A DNA stretch of 64,000 bases from Piper betle (lineage: Eukaryota > Streptophyta > Magnoliopsida > Piperales > Piperaceae), in NCBI GenBank assembly GCA_033002965.1, contig JAURVB010006131.1, positions 1 to 64,000 on the forward strand, given 5' to 3'. Under the pieces are notes generated by a model. That model made no database searches, was not told the origin of the DNA, and saw nothing but the letters and a program-made list of their open reading frames with translations. Below, piece after piece: positions 1 through 9,890 of this stretch (its first letter is position 1; the number at the start of each line of letters is the position of its first letter). The translations under genes were made by a program, and so were the position numbers.

Positions 1-16
1 TATGGAAATAATATTA

Positions 17-90
17 CTGTGCTCAAGCACAGGTAAGCACTCTGTGCTTAAGTTCGTTTGTAGCCGTTGGATCATTATCCAACGGCTGTA
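17..90 (+). repeat. Left terminal inverted repeat of the MULE
   Basis: It starts CTGTGCTCAAGCACAGG and contains a local inverted repeat CCGTTGGATCATTATCCAACGG at about 64-85. It pairs with the reverse complement of 7494-7565 at 16 of the first 17 positions and again at ATCCAACGG. The part between is diverged. Confidence 0.6.
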
Positions 91-600
91 AAAAATGGCC
101 CGCATTTTCATCTTTCTTCTCCGGCTTCAGCTCTGCTTCTCCCGCATTTGATACGTCGTCTGCATCATCCAATCTTCTCCCGCGTTGGATACCAATCTGC
201 ATCATCCAATCTGCTTCTCCCGCGCAGCACACCCGGCTGGATGATTGCTGGAGGCGTCGACATTCGAGTCCAGTGAGGAGGCGATCTTGGAGTCCCCCAG
301 GCGCGATCTTCTCTGTTTCTCCAAGCTGCGGGGTTGGTTCCTCTGTTTCTGAAGGGACGCCATGCAGCACGGCCGTGGAGTCTCGATCGACGCCACGCAG
401 TGAGGAGGCGGTCGTGGAGTCCACCATTGGCGAGTTTCGATCGATGCGGCCGACGCCGACTAAGTTGGATATTGGCTGCTCTGTTTTCGACGCTTGGTGG
501 TTCCTCTGTTTCTCTGTTTGTTATCTGAGCCAGCGTGCTCTTGCTGGCGGAATCCGGCTCCGGTTTCTTCGGGATGGATAGTGCTGCCGACGACGACTGA

Positions 601-961
601 CGACGACCTCTTGGAGGTGTTGTTGGAGCACAGGGCCGTTTCTGAGTTCACTCATCGAAATCGAATACAGGGCTGGCGTGCAGAGGTTTTTGTTGTTCAT
701 TTGCAATTTTTGATTTGTAGAAGCATCACTTGTTATGGGTTTGAATATCATGTTTTGGATTATTGGATGATGTTCGACGACGACCTCTTGGAGGTGTTGT
801 TGGAGCACAGAGCCGTTTCTGAGTTCACTCATCGAAATCGAATACAGGGCAGTGAGGATTGGCGTGCAGAGGTTTTTGTTGTTCATTTGCAATTTTTGAT
901 TTGTAGAAGCATCACTTGTTATTGGTTTGAATATCATGTTTTGGATTATTGGATGATGTTC
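601..961 (+). repeat. Tandem direct duplication of about 177 bp
   Basis: Unit 1 is 601-777 and unit 2 is 778-961. Both begin CGACGACCTCTTGGAGG and end at GGATTATTGGATGATGTT. Unit 2 carries a 9-base insertion (AGTGAGGAT) after AATACAGGGC and a few substitutions. It lies in the 5' leader region of the MULE, upstream of the transposase. Diverged fragments of the same unit (GTTCATTTGC..., CATCACTTGTTA...) seem to recur down to about 1300, so the leader may have grown by repeated duplication. Confidence 0.8.
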
Positions 962-2262
962 TATTTTATTGTTCATTTGCGATGGACAGTTACAGCTCAC
1001 AAGTTATGGACGTATCACTTGTTACCTGTACGAGTATGTTTTAGGCATTTCAATAGTGTTTTATTCTTGTTCATCTGCATTTTACAGTTATAACATACAA
1101 TTTGTGGAAGTATCACTTGATACCGGTATGAGTATGTTTTAGGTATTCCAATTGTGTTTATGATTGTTCATTTGCGATTTATTAGAGTTATAACTTACAA
1201 TTTGTGGAAGTGTCACTTGTTTCTAGTATGAGTATGTCATAGTTGCTGGAATCTTCTATCATTATTGTTCATTACAACTTACAATGTTTGGAGGTTTTAT
1301 TTGTTACGGATTTGAAAAGCTGTGGAAAGCTTTACTTGTCACCGGTTTGAATATGTAACTTCGAATGAATCAGATTTTTGGTAGAAGTAAAACTCAAATC
1401 TCGTTTGGGGTTTCATTTGCTCTCATATGCAAACTCATAGTACTCAATTCTATTATGTAGTTGCTAGTCTCATCTTGGATTTAATTTCTTGGTGCACAAA
1501 TGCAGCATTCTCAATCTTTCTTTTTATGAAATATAGACATTCTAATACAAGTTTTTATTCAGTCACTACTTCGGGGTAGATTCTTGCGCAATGAAAGAGT
1601 TGTTGTGGAGGAGAGGCCCCCATTAGTGTCTGCAACGGAACTGGGCCAGTTGAGTCAAAGACACACAGTTTCTGGTCTGAGGTTAGCTATTCTTTCTTGC
1701 CGCTTCCATTTATCTCATTGGGGAACTATTATAATTCTGAATATGAAGTTCTTTTGCGGGCTTTGCTTATAACTTTCAGCAGTTTTTTCCCACTGGTATT
1801 AAATTTTCTTTAGTTGGTATACAGAAAGTTATTTTGTTGTGCAAAACTATTACTTATGTTCTAACCATCAATGCATGTAAGCTAGCTTAGGTTCTTGGAT
1901 ACCCCTGTAACGTTAGTTAAATTTGGTTTGCAGGCTATTTAAGCTGTTTACATAGTTAGCATATATGATTGACTAAAATATATCTTACTGAAGACTATTT
2001 AGCAGTTTTAGTTACCATGCATAATAGGTTGTAATGCTAGGCGAGAAGTTAATTATAACATTCTACTGAACTTGAAGTCAGTGAAAATTAATTGAAAGTA
2101 TGGAATGAACCCATTGACATATTGTTTTTTTGAGTAGGCAGATTGATACAGCAACATCGACGGCTTTGAAGGAGAGCAAGCCATTGTGAGATAGGTAGAT
2201 GCCGGCGAGGGAATTCAATACCAAAAAATAGTTGATCTAGATTTTCCTATTTTGTATATCTG
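961..2262. other. MULE leader, no gene seen
   Basis: AT-rich DNA with degenerate repeats of the upstream duplication unit as far as about 1300, then unremarkable intron-like sequence. I see no coding region that I can support. It may contain 5' untranslated exons or introns of the transposase gene. Confidence 0.4.
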
Positions 2263-4620
2263 ATGGAAGAAAATAGCAGCATTGGATATACTGAAGGGAA
2301 AAATGTCGGTAGTTCCATGAAAGATAAGGAAGATCAGATACATGATTTGTGCTTGACTCAACATGAAATGCACAGACTACAGAAGAAGATTGTGGGGAAA
2401 TTGAAGAATTTGACAAGATTAGTGAAGATTTTGACGAAATAGAAGATGAAGGTGAAGCCGTACAAATATCCGAATCGTTTGAAAATATGACCCCTTGTTT
2501 GGGCATGGAATTCTCTTCAGAAAAAGCAGCATATGACTTTTATAACCAGTATGCAAGAAGACAAGGGTTTAGTATTTGAAAGGGTGGGTTTTATCGTTCA
2601 AGAAAGACGAATTGTATCATAACTCGAAACTTTGTCTGTTCGAAAGAAGGTAAAAAAGATATGAATGACAAGAGGCAGATGGGGAGAGAAGTTAAAAGGC
2701 GTAGAGAGACTAGAGAAGATTGCAAAGCGTATATGAGAATACATCTAAGCAAGTGTGGAGTGTGGAAAGTAGAAAATTTTTTGGATATTCATAGTCATAA
2801 CTCCTCTACTCCAACTAAAGTTGGCAAGCTTCGGTCTCATAGTCGACTGTCTGAATCCTGCAAGAATATGATTGATTCACTGCATCAAACAGGAATGAGA
2901 CCATCAGCCATCTCTAAAGTTTTGAATGCACCTTCTAATAGCGTTAGCATAGACAGAGTGACGCGCCAAGCTTGCAGCAGCCATGTGAAAAGCACCCATA
3001 AGAATGATGTTGGGCGACAATGCTTAAGTGTTATTAAGTACTTTCAAGAGAAAAATGTGAAAGACAATGACTTCTTCTTTGAAATTGAATTAGATGAGAA
3101 TGGAACAACCCAAAATGTTTTTTGGGCTGATGGGAGATCAAGGGCATCTTATATGAACTTTGGTGATGTGATAGTGTTTGATGTAACTTATAAGACCAAT
3201 TCATTCTCCATGCCGTTTGCTCCATTTACTGGTATTAATCACCATAGGCAATCTTCACTTTTTGGTTGTGCTTTACTTGCTGATGAGACAGAAGCAACAT
3301 TCACTTGGTTGTTTAGGACATGGTTAAAATGTATGTGGGGAAAAGCACCTGCTGCGATTATCACAGATCAAGATGGTGCAATGCGAAAGGCTATTTCAAC
3401 TATTTTTCTGAACACCCATCACAGGTTTTGCTCATGATTCATCTAAAACAGTTGAAGTCCAACCATAGTGAATTTGAGAAAGAATATAATGATTGGATAT
3501 ATAGAAGTGGTACAATCGCTGAATTTGAGGAGAAATGGAAGATTATAAAAGAAAAATACAATTTGGACAAAAACAGTTGGTTGTCGTCCATGTATGATGT
3601 TAGACACCATTGGATATCTATATACATGAAGGATAAGTTCTTCACTGGTATGACTTCGAGTCAAAGAAGCGAGAGTATGAACTCATTTTTTGATGGATTT
3701 GTGCATTCACAAACCCCACTAGCAGATTTTGTGAGGCAGTATGATAGAGCATTACAATCTCGTAGATTTGACGAGGAATAAGAGGATTTTCATACTTTGA
3801 ATTCTAAGCCTGTGCTATGTGGATTCTCTCCTCTTGAAGCTGACGCTGGGGCTGTGTACACGAGAACAAATTTTGATATTTTTAAAGATCAATTGAAAAG
3901 GAGCCAAGGTTGCATTTATAAAAAAATTAGCGAGGAGGGTTCCATAACAGAATATGAAGTTTTTCCACATGATGATGAAGCTAAAAAACATGTTGTTGCC
4001 TACCAAACTTGTGGAGAAATGAATGCGACATGTAGTTTCAAGAAATTTGAAAGTGAAGGAATTTTGTGTATGCACATTTTGAAAATTTTTCATAAGAAAC
4101 AACTCTGTAAAATTCCAAATCAATATGTGTTATACCGTTGGACAATTAAAGCTAGATATTGTTATGCAAGCCAGAGTGAGAATACGCCCAATGTTTTGTC
4201 CTCTACAAGTCCACTTACTCCGTTCCAAATATGGAGGTTTCGAAGTATGACTATCCGATTGCAAGATTTGGGAACAAGTTCAGATGAGCAGTATCGTTTT
4301 GCATTACCTCTTTTAGAAAACTTGGTTGAGAAGCTTGATGCGATTGGGAGTTCATCCTCGGTGAGAGCACAACCAAGCAAAGACTCTGTGGAGAGGCAAG
4401 TTAGAAATTCAATGGAGCATATTCCTCAAATAGTTGTACGTGACCCCTCTCAGTTGCGTACTAAAGGCCGGCCCAAGAATTGTCAAAGATTGAAGCCAGG
4501 ATATGAAGTTGTTCAAGCTAAAACAAAAAGAAGGATGTGTAGTCTTTGTAACGAGAGAGGTCATTATTCTACAACATGTAAAAATATTCATAACAATTGT
4601 AGCAATGATCCCCTCCAATA
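2263..4620 (+). pseudogene. FRS-like: FAR1/FRS-type MULE transposase, disabled
   Basis: This encoded a MULE transposase of the FAR1/FHY3-related family, which cuts and pastes DNA and gave rise to plant FAR1-RELATED SEQUENCE factors. A possible start is ATG 2263, followed by an acidic stretch (about 2385-2480). Next comes the FAR1 DNA-binding domain (GMEF...AYDFYNQYARRQGFS, about 2505-2830), then the DDE transposase domain (FDVTYKTN at about 3177 and ITDQD at about 3360 give the two aspartates, SQRSESMN at about 3660 gives the glutamate). A SWIM-type CxC...CxH zinc motif lies at about 4020-4090 and a CxxC...GH...C knuckle at about 4530-4580. Lesions seen: a frame change at about 2363, stop TGA 2577-2579 where the family has a coding residue, a frameshift at about 3430 right after HRFC, and stop TAA 3779-3781. 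The catalytic residues survive but the reading frame does not, so it cannot make a full protein. Unseen introns could explain the first frame change but not the internal stops. Confidence 0.88.
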
Positions 4621-4769
4621 GGATTTTTTGGGCATATATAAGGTATGGTTGTAGATGTGGGGAAACATTGTATTTTTGTGCATTTTGTAATATGTAATCT
4701 TCTGTAATGTTATTTTGTCTACTTACATAATTATAACATCTCAACTTTTTATTAAATTTTGACTACGTA

Positions 4770-4842
4770 GGATCTTGATGGATTCGAACCACCATCCCTC
4801 AAGAATTTCTTGAGTGCTCTACCAATTTTGAGCTAAAGATCC
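4770..4842 (-). tRNA. tRNA-like sequence, probably a pseudo-tRNA
   Basis: The minus strand folds as a 73-nt cloverleaf. It has a 7-bp acceptor stem GGATCTT/AAGATCC, a D arm GCTC...GAGC with TTGGTA in the loop, a 5-bp anticodon stem CTCAA/TTGAG, and a T arm GGTGG-TTCGAAT-CCATC that carries the canonical TTCGAAT loop (internal B box). The oddity is the anticodon loop, which reads GAAATTC. The universal T33 is an A, so no anticodon can be assigned with confidence (AAT by position). It sits between the transposase and the decarboxylase fragment. It may be a decayed tRNA copy or a tRNA-derived insert. Confidence 0.55.
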
Positions 4843-5011
4843 ACAACAGTTTAAGTCATTGAAATGAATAGCATGTAAAATAAACGCCAAATATTGCCTC
4901 AAAGAGCTAAAGTTAGAACCGCAGCTTGTACACAACATCATTCTAGAAATTGGATAGCAATTGAGAAGTTGCAATTTGCAGATAGTACATATTACATCAA
5001 TTTTGAAATTC

Positions 5012-5354
5012 CTAGGTCCTGTCTGATCGTGAAGGCTGTGCATCCAATTCAATCAACACCTTCTCAATGTCTGCAGCCAATCTCTCAGCCAAAGATCTGT
5101 TGAAATCTTCTCGGATAACAACCCTGAGAACAGCTATGTGCTGAGCATCCGGAGCCATAGTGTAGGTAGGTACTATCCATCCAAATCTGCGGAGGTGTTC
5201 TGAAATCTCAAAAACAGTGTGCTTGCTGCTATCTTTTAAGGGCAAATGCCACGAGAGGCACACCAATGTCCTTTGATATGTCGTCAAATCTGGGTACAGG
5301 AAGGGGGCTATGAATCCTCCACTTGCAGCGTCAACATGGATGGGGGTGTCCCAC
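5012..5354 (-). pseudogene. GAD: Glutamate decarboxylase gene fragment, internally deleted
   Basis: Plant glutamate decarboxylase makes GABA from glutamate with pyridoxal phosphate. On the minus strand a 3' splice site (TTTCTGCAG|GTGGGAC at about 5354) precedes codons for TPIHVDAASGGFIAPFLYP, a conserved core motif of the enzyme. At about 5287 the sequence jumps to the C-terminal domain (SSKHTVFEISEHLRRFGWIVP, then APDAQHIAVLRVVIRE). The segment between, including the Lys that binds the cofactor, is gone. From the join to about 5237 the original codons are read out of frame, and an extra A in CTTAAAAGATAG restores the frame. The whole stretch is therefore open for about 114 codons. It ends before the calmodulin-binding tail typical of plant GAD. 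The retained splice site shows that genomic DNA, not a cDNA, was captured. Confidence 0.88.
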
Positions 5355-5360
5355 CTGCAG

Positions 5361-6041
5361 AAATCAATCTACAATGCCACAACTCATCCTGCAATTTCTA
5401 TAAATCTGTTATATTTCATCAAATGCATTGAGATAAAACACAAAAAGTAAGGTGAGGATAACCATCATGAGGCCCTACTGCAGTCAGTTTAAAAAAAAAA
5501 GACGTCAAAAACATAATATAGTTGGCATGACCCAACAATTTAAAAAACATAACTCGCATGCACGCCTAAATTCACCAAAGACACACAAGAGATTTGTGGA
5601 AATTGAAACCACCTCAAATTAATCACAAGAAGGTGTTTTCAGAGAAGGAAAAGTTCCATATGCGTCTCATGCCAGCATCTCCATGCTTATCAAGCAAGAT
5701 ATCAACTTATACTAATCAACTTGAAATTCATCAGCTCTAAACCAATACTACCTATAAACTTGTGAGAGGTAAGCAGCTTCCCATATTGCATATATGCTGA
5801 TAAAGCAATATTCGTTAGCATCTCTCTAGTCTAAATACTATTTAATGTGTTGTAAAATTTCTCATTCTACTCAGGAAAGCCAGTTTTCCATAAGCACAAT
5901 ATGGAAGAAGTATTCATAGGCCGTCTTTAACAACAAAAATACGTAAATGCAACATAAAAGGGCAGCACGGTTGTTTTTTATTATTACTGTTTTACTTGAA
6001 AGCAAAGTTGACATCTAGAACACACTAAAGAAGTACCTGAT
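5361..6041. other. Gap between captured fragments
   Basis: AT-rich intron-like DNA inside the MULE. I see no coding segment. It may contain intron sequence that came with the flanking gene fragments. Confidence 0.35.
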
Positions 6042-7352
6042 TCACCCGCAGAACCCGCCTAGTTTATCATCAGAAGCAGAATTTCCATCTTGAGAATTGC
6101 AGTTCTCAGCTTTCCTTTTCAAAGAAACATCACTCTTCTTATCCTCAATGATTGCCTCACATCCAGAACCACCACAAGGAACTGCGGCTTCTGCTTCTAA
6201 AGACTTAGCCTCAATAAGATTTTCTTTATGAACCTGCATAATGACATCCATAAATTCCTGCTAATTATGCCAAGAAATTTACAAGGTCACTTGAAAATGA
6301 GTTATGTTACCTCCAGAGCATGAGTAAAAGAACTTTCAAAATCTAAATGCTGTCTAGAAGACGAATCAAACATTGCCCCTTGATACAAATTATCATCCAA
6401 AGCATCCAACGGGAGAAATTCATCAACCCAGTCAAACTCTGTTAGGTTGGTCTCAATCAGGTTCATGAGATGGTTCTCCTCAGGGTAATCAAGATAATTT
6501 ACATCAAAACACAATTCATGTTCAAATAGTAAACCATCATCAGAAGGAGCATCAAAGTACAATTCACTGGCATCAATTGATTCAACATTCGGATTAATAT
6601 CAGAATCTCCATCAGTAGAAATGTCATTTAACTCTATATTCTTATTTTGGGCACAAGTACGGAGCTTCTTATCTGCCTTGGCAAAATTATCAGCAATATC
6701 TGCCAAATCCAAACGTGATTCTTCCTTGGTACAAAGTTGTGATGAATTTGAACTTTGATCTGCTTTAGCATCTTTAATATTCTGAGAAAGAAGAACAAAA
6801 TCATCAAACAAAAATTAACATTACCAAAGAGATGTTCAATGTGAGGGCAGAGAAGTAAACAGAAAGTCCTACTTGTAGCTATAAAGAAGAATCGACATCT
6901 GGAAGCTCAGGCACAACCATAACATGAATTTGCGAAATCAATAAGTTCAAATTTAAGTGAAAGCATAAATTAAAACATCATATTTAATCACAATCTCTAT
7001 GCACAGTTGTGCAAAAGTTATTTAAAATTTGATCTTGTCAAGATAAACCAGATTCAACCTTGGCCAGTGAGCATAGATCCATCGCCAATCAAAACAAGAT
7101 AAACCAAATTTTGATCTTGTCAAGGTAAACTAGATCCATCGCCAATCAAAACAATAAGGAACAATACTTGTGAGCACTAGATCCATCCCCCACCGTCCCC
7201 AACCGCCGGATCAAATTCGCCATCGACTGCACGCACCAGAGCGCCTCCTTCTTCTCCGCGCACTCCCGGTTCTTGGCCGTATTTCGCTGTCGCCGTGGGG
7301 GAGAAGAGGCTGACGAGGGCGCCAACGTTGGTGGTGGAGACGGACCGGGCAC
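6042..7352 (-). CDS. Unrecognised multi-exon gene fragment
   Basis: I do not recognise the family. Three stretches on the minus strand look like exons. The first starts at ATG 7352 and runs to a possible donor CACAA|GTATTG at 7168; it is Pro/Ser/Arg-rich at the start. The second is 6781-6311, with a strong acceptor TTCTTCTTTCTCAG| and donor GGAG|GTAAC. It encodes about 157 acidic residues with motifs such as EFDWVDEFLPLDALDDN. The third starts at 6233 after ATGCAG| and is Lys/Ser-rich, ending at a stop at 6042; a donor-like ATCAG|GTACTT lies just below 6042 in another frame. The phases of exons one and two do not join cleanly, so a small exon may be missing or the first ATG may be unrelated. 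It sits inside the MULE beside the GAD fragment, so it is probably a captured piece of a nuclear regulatory-type protein. That last point is inference from its acidic and basic composition only. Confidence 0.4.
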
Positions 7353-7427
7353 AGCGCCGGTAGCAGCAGGGGCGGCGACGAGTAGAGGCTTTGAGCAGGG
7401 GCGGCGACGATTAGAGGCTCAGGGGCA

Positions 7428-7497
7428 TTTGAAATGTTGTAAAGTACTCGACTTTTGGTGCCTTTGAAATGTTGTAAAGTACTCGACTTTTGGTGCC
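7428..7497 (+). repeat. Perfect 35-bp tandem duplication
   Basis: 7428-7462 and 7463-7497 are identical, starting TTTGAAATGTTG and ending CTTTTGGTGCC. It directly abuts the right terminal repeat of the MULE. Confidence 0.9.
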
Positions 7498-7565
7498 CGT
7501 TGGATCATTTTGTGACGGCCAGATCAAATTTTGAGCACACGCAACATCCCTGTGCTCGAGCACAG
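7494..7565 (-). repeat. Right terminal inverted repeat of the MULE
   Basis: On the minus strand it begins CTGTGCTCGAGCACAGG (7565 downward), a perfect 16-bp palindrome plus one base, and reaches ATCCAACGG at about 7500. It is the partner of the repeat at 17-90. Confidence 0.6.
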
Positions 7566-7575
7566 ACTCCTCCAC

Positions 7576-7578
<3 letters not shown>

Positions 7579-7643
<65 letters not shown>
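7579..7643. repeat. (AT)n microsatellite
   Basis: About 65 bp of uninterrupted AT dinucleotides, 14 bp outside the right end of the MULE. Confidence 0.98.
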
Positions 7644-7644
<1 letters not shown>

Positions 7645-9300
7645 CTTGGGATGTTACATTGCATGGAAGTAGAACATGGTTAGGCTTATGAGATTTAGAT
7701 AATTATTTTTCTCGTGTTTTTAGTTGAAGAATATATTTGTGGTTTCTAATAAATTTAGTTGTTGCCTTTATAAATAATTATTACTTCTATTGTGCATTAT
7801 TTAACTTATTTAATTGTTATTGATAATGTGAACTTGCTCTTTCCTAGGGTTTGGGTTTTTATGTGAGGTAACCTAGTTCATGATGGATTTTTCGGCCAAG
7901 GTGTTACAAATATAAACTAAATAAATAAAAGAATAATAAATAAAAATAATAGATATGCAGCTAAGATTAACACAAATCAGAAATAATTTAATCAACTAAA
8001 CATGTATGAAAATAAATAAATAAATAAATAAGAAATAAATTTGTGCATCAATAGATGAATAATAATAAATAAATAAATGCACTAATCAAGAATAATAATA
8101 ATATAAATGATACCACATGAGTATGTGACTAAACACAAGTAGATACTAATATGTGTGCGAGTAAATAAATAAATAAAAAACCAATGAACATGAACAAGAA
8201 TAATAATAAGCAAATACATCAATAAATGATAGTAAATAATCATATGAGCATGCATCATACATAATAAATAAATAAATAAATAAATATATAAATAGAGATA
8301 AATAGATCAATAAAATGAATAAATGAATATACAAAATAAATAGTAAATTAATAAAAACACTCATAACATCGAAATATACCAAAACTATGTAAAAATGCAT
8401 ATAAAGTAACATGGGAAATCTCGAAATAATAGAAATTTATCAAAAATCAAGCAAAAATGATCAAAACTACATTGCTGAGTCACTTGAGGGTGCATAGCAA
8501 ACCAAGTCAGGCCAAAATACAAGGAAAGATGGAAGTATATATTATACAAGAAATAATCTCTATTACAATCACCTCTTCAAAAGGTCATATGAATATTATG
8601 ACTAATTTTAAAATTGTCACCTTACCGATTGATTCTTCCCATATTCAAATTATTTTAAAATTTTTGTTTTAATTCAGCCTAATGTAAGCTTTTAGAGACA
8701 TTAAGAGTGCAATTATCGCTAACACAAGAATTATTGTATTACACTACCTATTACAATAACATGAAATTATTTGCATGACATGTATCGAATATGTAGCAAA
8801 GTTACCAATAACACTACTTCACTTACGTAATCAATAATATTTATCCAAATAAAATTTGTGCAATCACTTGTCTCATATAAGATCAATTTAATAGTCTCTA
8901 ATCATAGCTTCTGGTGACCAAATATAGTCGAATATGCAAAATTAATAAAATGAAAAACATGTTTAGTGCAAAATGAATAAGTATTAACCGGTTTTAAAAA
9001 AGTAAACCCCATGAAAATAATTAATTTAAAATAATTTAATACTCTTAAAAGACTAAATTAGCATTAATTAGACCATAAAAATATGTCTTTTTAATATTCG
9101 ATCTAAGTCTAATATTAGTCGATTCAATACTGCCCGATTAACAAGTCCGATTAGTGATTAGTGGGAGATATATTAATTCTTTTTGAACAGGCGAGAAAAT
9201 TAAAATTTGATCAGGCTGTAGTAGGTGAACTGCCTAAAGGAAACCAGCACAGCACAATTGAGTAACAGTTTAAGCGGGGTAAGACTTGGAGAGACACCTG
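7644..9300. other. AT-rich intergenic DNA with TAAA-type repeats
   Basis: From about 7915 to 8360 the sequence is built mostly of degenerate AATA/TAAA tetranucleotide arrays, which leave long stretches open by chance on the minus strand (Tyr/Ile/Leu-rich, low complexity). The remainder to 9300 is AT-rich and shows nothing I can name. Confidence 0.6.
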
Positions 9301-9310
9301 TTGTATTCGT

Positions 9311-9369
9311 GGAGACGCCCGTGGGCTTCACCGTTGATGATCCTCATCATCAACGTCACAGGCGTCTCC
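9311..9369. repeat. Compound hairpin with perfect arms
   Basis: The outer arms GGAGACGCC (9311-9319) and GGCGTCTCC (9361-9369) pair perfectly. Inside them CGTTGATGAT (9332-9341) pairs perfectly with ATCATCAACG (9346-9355) around a 4-base loop. It is GC-rich in AT-rich surroundings. It could be a transposon end, a small foldback or a transcribed stem. No gene assignment is possible. Confidence 0.8.
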
Positions 9370-9419
9370 ATTAGCGTAAAGCGTTTCCAAAAATTTTTCT
9401 TTTAAGCGGTCAACTAATC

Positions 9420-9890
9420 ATGTCACCAGAAATGACCACGGTCATCATTAACTTCATTCGGGCTTTGATCTTGGTCGGTGGCATTGGTCCGAGGGCCCGC
9501 TTAAGGAGTCAGCCCTACTCTTGCCCTCCACATTTGCCCCAAATCGAAAAATCAGGGACTACCGCCCGACGGCGGTCCTTTTCCTTCTGCGGGTGGCGGT
9601 TCTTCCCCCCCGGCGGACGAAGTCGTCCAGTTCCCCACCTCAAACTTGGGGCGACTGCTTCTTCGAAAAAAAACAACCGTGGGAAGGAAGCGACTCTGGC
9701 CAAGTGATCGTCGGCGGCAAAAGAGCGGTTGCGTTATCCATTGTAAGCTTCCATTCTCGGCCACCATGCACCTTGGTGCGAGGCTCGATGTGGACAGCTA
9801 TCACAGATTGAAGTCTCCTGTTTGAGCTCTGTTGGCCAGGGAAGCCGTCGCGAACGAACTCCGGCGACGTGCTCGGTCGACGATGGCAGG
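9420..9890. other. Unassigned GC-rich patch
   Basis: About 470 bp are clearly more GC-rich than the flanks and open in several frames on both strands. One minus-strand frame starting at 9767 gives about 71 residues ending in a Pro/Gly-rich run. No domain or splice structure is convincing. It may be a captured exon or a piece of a GC-rich transposon core. Confidence 0.4.

Larger units (their letters stand above)
17..7565 (+). mobile_element. FAR1-type Mutator-like element (MULE) carrying gene fragments
   Basis: The two ends are imperfect inverted repeats of about 70 bp. Both begin with the near-palindrome CTGTGCTCRAGCACAGG, and after a diverged stretch both carry ATCCAACGG (left end read forward, right end reverse-complemented). 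Between them lies a decayed FAR1/FRS-type transposase on the plus strand, which is the MULE transposase family. The minus strand holds a tRNA-like sequence, a rearranged glutamate decarboxylase piece and an unrecognised multi-exon fragment. Host gene pieces inside MULEs are well known (Pack-MULEs). I could not see a matching 9-bp target duplication. The left flank is AT-rich and the right flank runs into an AT microsatellite, so the exact borders are uncertain. The alternative is two unrelated elements lying side by side. Confidence 0.6.

Noticed and set aside
494..1093. 199-codon plus-strand frame and its 159-codon antisense
   Set aside because: Both arise from the tandem duplication, whose unit plus its 9-base insertion keeps the frame. 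No known domain.
2263..4620. Functional FAR1-related transcription factor gene
   Set aside because: In-frame stops at 2577 and 3779 and frame changes at about 2363 and 3430 disable it, and the flanking TIRs mark it as a transposon gene.
7273..7691. Short plus-strand frames ending in an Ile-Tyr repeat
   Set aside because: They run through the 35-bp duplication, the TIR and the AT microsatellite.
8146..8412. Hydrophobic 88-codon minus-strand frame
   Set aside because: It is a chance reading through TAAA/AATA tetranucleotide repeats.
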